Origin: Symbiodinium microadriaticum
Taxonomy: Eukaryota; Sar; Dinophyceae; Suessiales; Symbiodiniaceae
Direction of reading: 5' to 3'
NCBI GenBank assembly: GCA_001939145.1
Contig: LSRX01000130.1
Span: 543,672 to 607,671 of the forward strand
Length of the DNA: 64,000 nt
Made by a program: the position numbers and the translations under genes. Below, in pieces: positions 21,403 to 28,455 of the stretch. Below the pieces are notes generated by a model. It made no database searches. It worked only from the letters and a program-made list of their open reading frames with translations, and had not been told where the DNA came from. How positions within the stretch are numbered: position 1 is the stretch's first letter; each line of letters opens with the position of its first letter.

Positions 21403-24330
21403 CTAGCAACGAATCGAGAGCTGCCTTCCCGAGTTCCACTTAACATCCCACTCAGCAACGTAGTTTTTTCGCTCCTGTGCCCACCTGTTGCGGTCCTGAG
21501 CAACAACAAACCACAAGTTTCCATGGGTTGTTGCGAGCTGGCGTTCCGTGTTGGACGCGTAGAACCGGCCGGGGTGGCGGAGCGACACAAGCGGGCTAAG
21601 GGCCTGTTGAGATCTCCACCAGCTCGTCGAGCGCCATTGTAGGCAACGCATAGCCGGGCAGGGCAGCGGCGTACCGTCAACGACTTCCGTTCGCCGTGCC
21701 CAGTGCCCGTGGAGCATATGTTGTAGCTCAAGAATCCGACAGGACCATCGCGGCACCGAGTTGTTCACCATCCAAACACGAACAAACCGAAGGCTGCGTG
21801 CATTCCATTCGACCCACGTTTCGGACTCAAGGCGATGCAGATGGAAAGCCGAGCGGAGAGTGTGGAGTTGCAGAAGGTTCAAGCTGTGGAGCTCCTCGCG
21901 TGACCAGTGGACCGCGCCGGCAATCCAGTTAAATTGGGCTTCGACAAGGCTCTTCATGACGCGAACCTTGTGGAGCCAAGCGCCATGTGCTTGAAGGATG
22001 TCCCTGTGAGCGGAGACGGCCTCCCTGGTGCGTGCGACCAGTTCCTGCGCCTGCTCGGCAACGCAGCGTCCCAGAGTGAAGTTGAGGCCAAGGACCTTGA
22101 GAGCGTCACCCGCCTCCGACACATAGAACATGTCCCCCGCAATCTCAGCCCTACGGGCACCAGTGTAGTGGTCGTTGGCAACAATCTTGGTCTTGTCCGT
22201 GGCGAGGCTCAGGCCAGCTGTCTGTAGGCTTCTGTTGATAGCCTTTATCTTGCGGCAGAGTCTGGCGAGAGAGGTCTCGACTAAGAAAATGTCGTCCTGG
22301 TAGAACAGGAGATCTATGTCAATGTCGTCGAACGGCTTGCCCATGGCGAGCCATTGCCGGCATGTCGTGAGGGAGGTCATCAGGGAGTCGACGAGCAGGC
22401 CAAAGATCTCTGCACTCTCGGGAGCTCCTTGTTTGATCCCCACATCCGGACGTACAACAAAGTCAATGCCTCCAGGAGCTGTTCCACGCAGGCTGTGGGT
22501 TTGTAACTGCGACAGCATGTAACGAAGTTCAGCATTCATCCCAGAAGTTCGAAGTTTGTCACAGAGAAAGTTTGCGACTTCACCCCTTTTGACGCGATCG
22601 AAGGCACCCGCCACATCAAGTTTACAAAGGAGGAGCGGCATCTTCCATTCATGACAGACGTCCCTGATCCTAGTCACGCACCCCACCAAATCCGCCGCCT
22701 GGCGGCCACGTCCACAGCAGCTGATCTTTGAGCCACCCCGAAGAACAGGAAGGACGCGCGTGCACACGAGTCGGTTGACGCATTTGTTAAAGGCACTGGA
22801 TACACATATAGGACGGAGGTCAGCTGGGCGCTGCGGCATCGGCACCTTGGCGAGCAGCGCCAGAAAACTCTCTTCCCAGCTTGCTGGTAGTTCCTGGGTT
22901 CGCACGATGTGGTTAATCAACCCAACAAGTTGGTCACCAAGGGTCTCATGTGCAGCAATCGCCCTCAGGAGGTGCACACCAACGAGGTCGGGCCCAACAG
23001 CGCTGCGACAGCGCATGTGTTGCAGTTCTTCCCAAACGTCGTGCAACTCAAAGGGTTCAAACTCGCCGACAGGTTCACAATTGACAATGATATCCCGAAG
23101 CTGCTCATCCCACTGTCCAGGTCTGGCTTTGTCCGTCATCTTTTCCTCAAGGTGGTCCTGGATTTCGGTGGTCAGCTGCGCCGCGGAACGATCCTGGAGC
23201 AAGTCTCCCCACCACCCCTTCACCCGTTTCTTTTCAGCTTGCAACATGCGGTATTGGTCCCAATCTCCCGCAAGTATGGCTGAGAGGCGATCACGACGCC
23301 ACTTCTTCCGCTTGGCTTGTCGAAGGCGATGCACACGTTTCCACTCCCTGGCGTCATTGGTTTCTTTGGCTCGATGGAGAGCAGCATGTGCATCATCCCT
23401 GAAAGCAGCAGAAACCCTGGGTCGAGTGCACATTTTGGCGAGTGTCGTGAGGTCTCCATCGTCGACAATGGTCACGTCCGGGAGCTCCTGGGTGACCCAT
23501 CTGGCGCGAGAGTCCCGCTTCCAGCGCACACGAGCAGGGCCTCCAGCAACCCATATGTCAGCAAACAGCAGCGCATGGTCTGAGCCGATAGCAAGACGTC
23601 TGTCCGGGTCAACTTCAAAGGCGGTGACGTGCATTTGACGGCCAAGCAACATATCAATGTGTCTCCCAGATCGAAGTACATCACGAGGAAAGTGGGTCCA
23701 GGCACGCGCAAAGACCGCCTGCGGTGATGTCGGTTTGATCCCCAGTAACGCAGCATCCTGAAGGAGGGCATTGAGGTTCGCTCCGCTGTCTGAGACCTCA
23801 AGCTCAGAGGACTCGCCTTGCACCCAGCGCGGAACTTCATTCACATCCACCCCACACAGCACAGGCAGGTGTCTATACTTCCGGGGGCATGCACTGAAGA
23901 ACTCATGGACCGCGGCCTGGTAGACGGCATTCGTCACCCCCGTGTGGCAGTGCAGAGAACCCAAGACAACCCTCCCGATCCCAACAATGCGCGCAACCAC
24001 CCAGATGCCTCTGCTTGTGGCCTGTTTGAAGACAATTGAGTCGAACTTGTCCCCAGCGATGCCCACTCCCACCCCGCGCCATTGTTCAGCTTTGCGATGC
24101 ACAACCCAATGAAATTCATCACGATCCAGCTGCTCCCAACCCGGTTTGTCGCGCGAAATTTCTTGAACAAAGACAATGTCAAGGTCTTTCGCAGCCACAT
24201 CCAGCAGGTCAAGTTTCTGTCCTGCAATGTTCCACTGTCCAACTCGTCCCCAGCGGTGTTTTGCACACAGTCCTGATGACGAGCCACCATTCTCCTTAGG
24301 AGAGGAACGAAGATCACCCCTTGCACCTCA
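21403..24330 (-). CDS. Retrotransposon ORF2: APE endonuclease + reverse transcriptase
   Basis: Supplies the nicking and cDNA-synthesis activities of target-primed reverse transcription. Counting from codon 24198, the endonuclease motifs are QWNIAG (just upstream, near 24240), VFVQE (residues 9-13), GVDVNE (about 114), GRHIDMLL (about 185) and GSDHALL (about 205), which are the metal-binding and catalytic motifs of exonuclease-endonuclease-phosphatase enzymes. RT motifs are KLDVAGAFDRV (about 527, catalytic Asp), GIKQGAPESAEIF (motif B) and FYQDDIFLV (about 631, the catalytic DD pair). About 290 further residues follow the catalytic pair, with no RNase H motif or zinc knuckle that I recognise. 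The frame is open without an ATG from just after a TGA near 24330, and because QWNIAG lies upstream of 24198 the true start must be upstream of that codon. It is in the same frame as ORF1, separated by two TGA codons. The YQDD box is unusual, as most LINEs have F/YADD. Confidence 0.9.
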
Positions 24331-24345
24331 CGGCCTCTGTCCCGA

Positions 24346-25512
24346 TCACAGTTCAACCTCGAAGGCACGTTTTGCCTCCTCAGTGGAACAGAGTGCTGTT
24401 CTTGCGACCGCCGTGATGCTCACCCACCCCCCTGTCATCAAGACTGTTTCTTCTTCTTTGGGGACTCGGTGAGTTGAGCTGCCGAGCTTAAGCGCCCCGC
24501 ACCAAATAGTTCCTAAGTTCCAATCGCAGTCGTAGGCAGTCGTCTGCAAGTTCAACCCATTCCCATCGCTGCCCCCATTCGCGTGGTGCACATCCTTGGC
24601 CAGGGACATAGTCACCCTCCGAACCATACTGACGTGGCTGCTGCGGAGGCGGGCGTTTTTTGTCTTGACAAAACTTGCCCACATCGAGCGCTCATCTCCG
24701 GCCGTCCTCGTGCTCGGCAAGACGTGCTTGGCCGCAGCAAGGACACGGATGACTTGCCACATACGCTCGCGCATCTCCTTCTCGTTCTCGCCCTCGCGGA
24801 TCTTGAATTTCAGCATGCCAACAGAGCGGCGAGGTCCATATACAAGTAGCTTGTCGGCGTCAACGATGTTCTTCACCTCCGGCAACTCAAAGAGAAAAGC
24901 GGACTCCTCTTCGATCGTGCTCCTCCTGGTGTCTTGGAGCCACCCCCCCAGCACGAGCGTTTTCTTCTCATCATCTGTTAGGAGGTCACCCCTGTCAGGA
25001 GCATCCCCAGATCCAAGAGCACCCCCAGCGGCTTTGGCACCTTCAGCTGCATGTGCAAGATCGCGTTTACGAAGAAAATCACCCCATGGATCAGGATTGC
25101 CAGCCGCACTCACGGGTTGAGCCGCCAAGTTTTTCCCTCCCTTCTCGATCTCATCCAGGCGGACCTTCATGTTCTTGACCTCGGTCGTCAGGCTGTCGAG
25201 ATTTGTAGCTTGTTCTTGTGCGGACTGGCGTTGATGCTGCACATCCTTCTCAACAACCTGCGTCCTATCCAGCAGAGAGCGTACTGTGTCGTTGGTTTTG
25301 GCCTGCTCCTGTTCCACCTTTTCAAGTCTGCCCTGAAAAGAAGTCCAGGCGTTCTTCATTTCCTGAACATGGCCAACGAGGATCTCCTTGATGTCAGAGG
25401 CGCGAAGAGGCCGTTCCCCAGAGCCAGTAGCCACACCATTCGATCGCTTGGAGGGGCTCTCGAGGTCCTCGTCGTCGCTGTCCGGGACAGTGTTGCACAC
25501 GGGAGCAGCCAT
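24346..25512 (-). CDS. Retrotransposon ORF1 protein (coiled coil, probable RNA-binding)
   Basis: 388 residues from the ATG at 25512. Residues about 45-130 are heptad-rich and highly charged (VQEMKNAWTSFQGRLEKVEQ and following), a predicted coiled coil as in ORF1 proteins that trimerise. A mixed region (about 180-290, including LLVYGPRRSVGMLKFKI) could be an RNA-binding fold, but I cannot assign a domain. The C-terminus ends FEVEL before a TGA. A better N-terminus may lie upstream: another frame starts MADNEDTVPAAL at 25724, is acidic and then lysine/arginine-rich, and would join this frame by a -1 shift in an A-rich stretch near 25550-25570. By analogy with LINEs, ORF1p binds element RNA; that role is inferred from position and the coiled coil. 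Confidence 0.7.
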   Translation of the reverse strand: MAAPVCNTVPDSDDEDLESPSKRSNGVATGSGERPLRASDIKEILVGHVQEMKNAWTSFQGRLEKVEQEQAKTNDTVRSLLDRTQVVEKDVQHQRQSAQEQATNLDSLTTEVKNMKVRLDEIEKGGKNLAAQPVSAAGNPDPWGDFLRKRDLAHAAEGAKAAGGALGSGDAPDRGDLLTDDEKKTLVLGGWLQDTRRSTIEEESAFLFELPEVKNIVDADKLLVYGPRRSVGMLKFKIREGENEKEMRERMWQVIRVLAAAKHVLPSTRTAGDERSMWASFVKTKNARLRSSHVSMVRRVTMSLAKDVHHANGGSDGNGLNLQTTAYDCDWNLGTIWCGALKLGSSTHRVPKEEETVLMTGGWVSITAVARTALCSTEEAKRAFEVEL

Positions 25513-25724
25513 GCCATCCCTTTGTTTCTTTCGCTCCCTTTTCCGCTTTTCAATCTTTTTCTCTTGACTTCCTCCTCTGCTTTGATCCCAGTGCCGCCCT
25601 CGGAGACGGGGGTAAGTTCCACGTCCGATGCATCTGCAACCTCGGTGGGAGATCCAACCACATCGACCTGCATGTCCAGCACAGAGGACAGGGCAGCAGG
25701 GACAGTGTCCTCGTTGTCCGCCAT
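25356..25724 (-). pseudogene. Probable N-terminal part of ORF1, out of frame
   Basis: Begins MADNEDTVPAALSSVLDMQV, then acidic residues, then a basic patch (EEEVKRKRLKSGKGSERNK). The following residues read as out-of-frame sequence over ORF1. The basic run continues smoothly in the ORF1 frame as KKIEKRKRERKKQRDGMAAP, so the two frames were probably one ORF and are now separated by a -1 shift at the AGAGAAAAAGATTG string. Either this copy is damaged there, or the shift is used in translation. Confidence 0.45.
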
Positions 25725-25790
25725 CTCGTCAGTGAAGAGGAGGGAGAAGACGACGAAGGAAGACGCAACCTCACGCAAATCTCCCCAAAG

Positions 25791-26138
25791 TCACCGAACG
25801 AGACAAGGTGGACCCAATATAGACTCACCCAGCAGAAGGTCACCGTCGGAAAGACCAGAAGGAGGAGCCACCACAAGGAAGTCACCCAACAGAATCCAAT
25901 ACAGGTCGAGGAGGTGGCGCGCCGAGACAAGGATGTAGACAGCGAAGATGTTCTGGCCGCCCGGATCACCACCTCGCCCTTCAGGAAAGTGCGCCCAAGG
26001 AGGTAGTCCAGGACGAGGGACTGGCCGCCGGGAACCCCTCTTTGATGAGCACAGCAGGGAGGCGAGGAATGAGGCAAGTGGAGGAGAGAGGAACCGGTGG
26101 GGCAGAGATTCGGGCCAAACAGCTTGAGCCGTAGCCAT
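25791..26138 (-). CDS. Leader ORF at the 5' end of the retrotransposon
   Basis: A 115-codon frame whose ATG falls exactly at the junction between the TTTAGGG-like flank and the element. The product begins MATAQAVWPESLPHRF and carries a hydrophobic stretch (NIFAVYILVSARHLLDLYWILLGDFLVV) near residues 63-90. No family is recognised. It may be a real leader peptide, or simply open 5' untranslated sequence: another long frame overlaps it (25550-26329). It precedes the probable true ORF1 start at 25724. The frame is certain, a translated product is not. Confidence 0.3.
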   Translation of the reverse strand: MATAQAVWPESLPHRFLSPPLASFLASLLCSSKRGSRRPVPRPGLPPWAHFPEGRGGDPGGQNIFAVYILVSARHLLDLYWILLGDFLVVAPPSGLSDGDLLLGESILGPPCLVR

Positions 26139-26140
26139 TT
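26129..26140 (+). other. Partial dinoflagellate spliced-leader match at element junction
   Basis: CCGTAGCCATTT on the plus strand equals 12 nt of the 5' part of the conserved dinoflagellate spliced leader, but in antisense to the element. On the element strand, the next bases GGCTCAAG equal the spliced leader's last eight. The arrangement is not a normal leader copy, so it may be a scrambled relic or chance. Confidence 0.35.
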
Positions 26141-26151
26141 AGGGTTTTGGG
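26138..26151. repeat. Candidate target-site duplication, 5' side
   Basis: TTTAGGGTTTTGGG directly outside the element's 5' end. See the matching 3'-side copy at 16987-17000. The first base overlaps the ATG of the leader frame. Confidence 0.5.
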
Positions 26152-26313
26152 TTTTGGGTTTAGCCCTGAGCCATCTATCGTCAAGTAGCTGTGGGAGCAG
26201 CCCAACCTGCACTGTGAAGTCCACACCGATGCTCGCTGACATGGCCTCGGAGGGAGAGACTACGGTCCAGGGCCCTGGGCTCAAGTTGCCTCTTGCATCC
26301 TGAAAAACTATAA

Positions 26314-26426
26314 TACCTACAGTCTCCATTGTAGTTCCTTTTTTGGGGTTACCTTATAGGATCCTTAATATAGAATTGGTTAAACTGTTAAGCCAACAAA
26401 ACGAACTACAATGGAGACTATAGGTA
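26314..26426. mobile_element. MITE family C
   Basis: The left arm TACCTACAGTCTCCATTGTA continues as GTTC and is mirrored at the right end by GAACTACAATGGAGACTATA then GGTA, giving near-perfect 24-bp inverted repeats around an AT-rich core. About 113 bp, non-coding, just outside the retrotransposon's 5' end. Confidence 0.85.
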
Positions 26427-26577
26427 GTTTTGCAGGGTTTAAAGTTCAAGGTTTGGGGTCCCTGGGGAAGCTAAACCCTACATGCCCAGCTCAAGAACCC
26501 TCCGAATCCAGAACCACCCACGCTACTGAAGCCACAACAACAATCCTTTTCCACAGGCTTGAACTGAGCACAACAAC

Positions 26578-26636
26578 AATCCTAAACCCTGAACCCTAAA
26601 CCCTAAACCCAAACCCTATAGGGTTTAGGGTTTGGG
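26578..26636. repeat. Head-to-head CCCTAAA/TTTAGGG inverted pair
   Basis: CCCTAAACCCTAAACCC reads into CCCTATAGGG and then out as TTTAGGGTTTGGGG, so two telomere-like tracts meet end to end at about 26615-26616. Confidence 0.9.
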
Positions 26637-26810
26637 GCTGAACTCGGAACCCTGCTGCGAGGTGCTGCAGCAGTTGGTGCCACCAGCCGATCAGCTGCAT
26701 CCCCCACAATCCACTGCGCAAGCCCACTGCGTAGTACAGCCAGAGAGTCCGCGCCAGATCTGATCGTGACGATGATTTTCGTTGAGTTAGGGTTCAAGAG
26801 TCTACCCAAA

Positions 26811-26888
26811 GCCCCCTAAGTAGTTCCTTCTTTATGGTTCATATTTAGACTCCTATAAGGTAATCCCAAAAAGGAACTACTTAGGGGC
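26811..26888. mobile_element. 78-bp inverted-repeat element, family C-related
   Basis: GCCCCCTAAGTAGTTCCTT at the left end and AAGGAACTACTTAGGGGC at the right end form near-perfect 18-bp inverted repeats. The AGTTCCTT arm is shared with the element at 26314, the outer GGGGC with family B. Confidence 0.8.
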
Positions 26889-27173
26889 CTACGAGCAGCC
26901 TTCAACAGAGAAGCGAGGTTGGGCAAGCACAGGTTGACACGGCATGGACAGCCGAGCCCGGTCTGCATCCTACGACTTTGTCGGTTGCAAACCGTAGGCC
27001 CATACCGTAGTTCCAGGAGCTTTTTCAAACACCAAGTGTCCGGCACCAGCATGCCGGCACGCGTCACACCCTGCCAGGCCCCCCAAATGTGGAAACAACA
27101 AAGGCTCTCGGGTCCCGGGCTCCTACCCCACCCTCTGCCCGGCCCCTGATTGGGGGGTGAAGCACTCCCCCCC

Positions 27174-27181
27174 NNNNNNNN
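27174..27181. other. Assembly gap, 8 N
   Basis: Eight N between a C-run and ACCCCC, so probably an unresolved C homopolymer. Confidence 0.95.
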
Positions 27182-28346
27182 ACCCCCATGGTACCCCACC
27201 CCTGCCCTGTGCGGAAAGCGGCAATCTGCGCAGTTTTTTCCACATCAGACATGAATAATATACAATGCTTGATTATGAGGGTTGTATATCCTTTTGATGG
27301 TACTCACAATGGAGATGACGACATCAATGATGATGCTGCGCATGATGTCAAAGATGATCCGATTGTCGAGTCACATGGCCGTCTAGAGCAGCACAACATC
27401 ATGAGCAGTATCACCGGTGCCACAGCAAGAAGGAAGATTAAGAGTGAGCGTAACAGTAGTTGACTCACTAATCGTGACAAAAGCACCTTGTGTTACACGT
27501 GTTGCGTACTCCCCTTCAAGCCAAAAGCCTCAGCTAAGGGGGGTGCAGACCCCACCACAACACCGAAACCACAGGGGCGGGGGATGCGACGGGGAAGGGT
27601 GTGGCAGCCCTGCATCATATATGGGTGTTTTCCGGCCGCCTGTGTAACGGCTTGGGCCTTGAGCTTGCATGTTGGGTGGTTGGGTGGCTTGGTTTTGGCC
27701 TTCCTCCAATGGCTGTGCATGTGATCATCCGTTCTTGAGCTTCGCCCCTGCCCCCACTCTCTCTGGAACAGGGGCCCTCCACATCCCTCCACACAGGCGC
27801 CCAAGGAGGGGGCACAGAACGCACAGACACAGACACATCCATCTATGCATCCTTCATGTTGGTGATTGAGATGTATGTAACACAAAGTCGCGGGAAGGTC
27901 TAGGTAAAGTTTCTTGGCTGTTGTAGCCATGGAGGCTTGAATTTAACATGAACGGGGAACCTCAAACGTACGCCTGCCATTCAGTCGACTGCCTGCCGGT
28001 GGCCAGAAGAGGCCGCAGCGAACAGCCAGGCTGGGAAAGAACAAAGATCCTGCACAGAGATTGGAATTTTTGGCCAGAGTTTAGAGTACAGCGTCATAGT
28101 GAAACTACAGTTCACTTTCATGCAGCATGCACCGACGATGCCTTGTGAACCAGGCGATGCTTGGAAGCTTAAAAGAGGATCGCCTCCTTGGGGGGGTTGG
28201 CGCTTCCCTTGTGGAGCGGGAGCCTGTCAACCCCTCCACCGTACAAGCTCTAAGCTTAACATCCCTATTCCCTAAACATCCCTAAACCCTATAAGGCTTA
28301 CATTCTGAACCGCATGATCAACAAAAGCAGCACCTTCTAGCCTGAG

Positions 28347-28455
28347 CCCCCAAAGAGGACGATCCACACTAAGAGTCCCAACAAGGACCCTATCCCTACA
28401 CCCCAAAGAGGAGGATCCATACAAAGAGTCCTAACAAGGACCTTTATCCCTACAC
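28347..28455. repeat. Tandem duplication, 54-bp unit
   Basis: CCCCAAAGAGGA begins at 28347 and again at 28401. Both copies continue with GATCCA, AGAGTCC, AACAAGGACC and TATCCCTACA, with a few differences. The AACAAGGACC word is also the arm of the element at 36024. Confidence 0.85.

Larger units (their letters stand above)
17001..26138 (-). mobile_element. Non-LTR (LINE-like) retrotransposon, near full length
   Basis: A 9.1-kb element read right to left. In order it has a leader frame starting at the 26138 boundary, ORF1 with a coiled coil, ORF2 with APE-type endonuclease and reverse transcriptase, a small hydrophobic frame, and a long Ser/Thr/Pro/Glu-rich ORF3. It ends in eleven A residues (T on the plus strand, 17001-17011). 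The flanks TTTAGGGATTTGGG (16987-17000) and TTTAGGGTTTTGGG (26138-26151) match at 13 of 14 bases, like a target-site duplication, though telomere-like repeats make such a match easier by chance. I see no TTTAGGG tracts inside, although they abound outside, which supports the boundaries. No LTRs are seen. Autonomy is unproven: several frame breaks separate the open frames. Membership of a known LINE clade was not determined. Confidence 0.85.

Noticed and set aside
22760..23638. Long plus-strand frame (292 codons)
   Set aside because: It is the antisense shadow of ORF2, whose endonuclease and RT motifs on the minus strand are unambiguous.
25051..25938. 295-codon plus-strand frame
   Set aside because: Antisense of ORF1 and the retrotransposon leader; low-complexity Ser/Arg composition.
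17001..26138. LTR retrotransposon or integrated virus
   Set aside because: No long terminal repeats, no protease, integrase or capsid motif; poly(A) end and APE-type endonuclease fit a non-LTR element.
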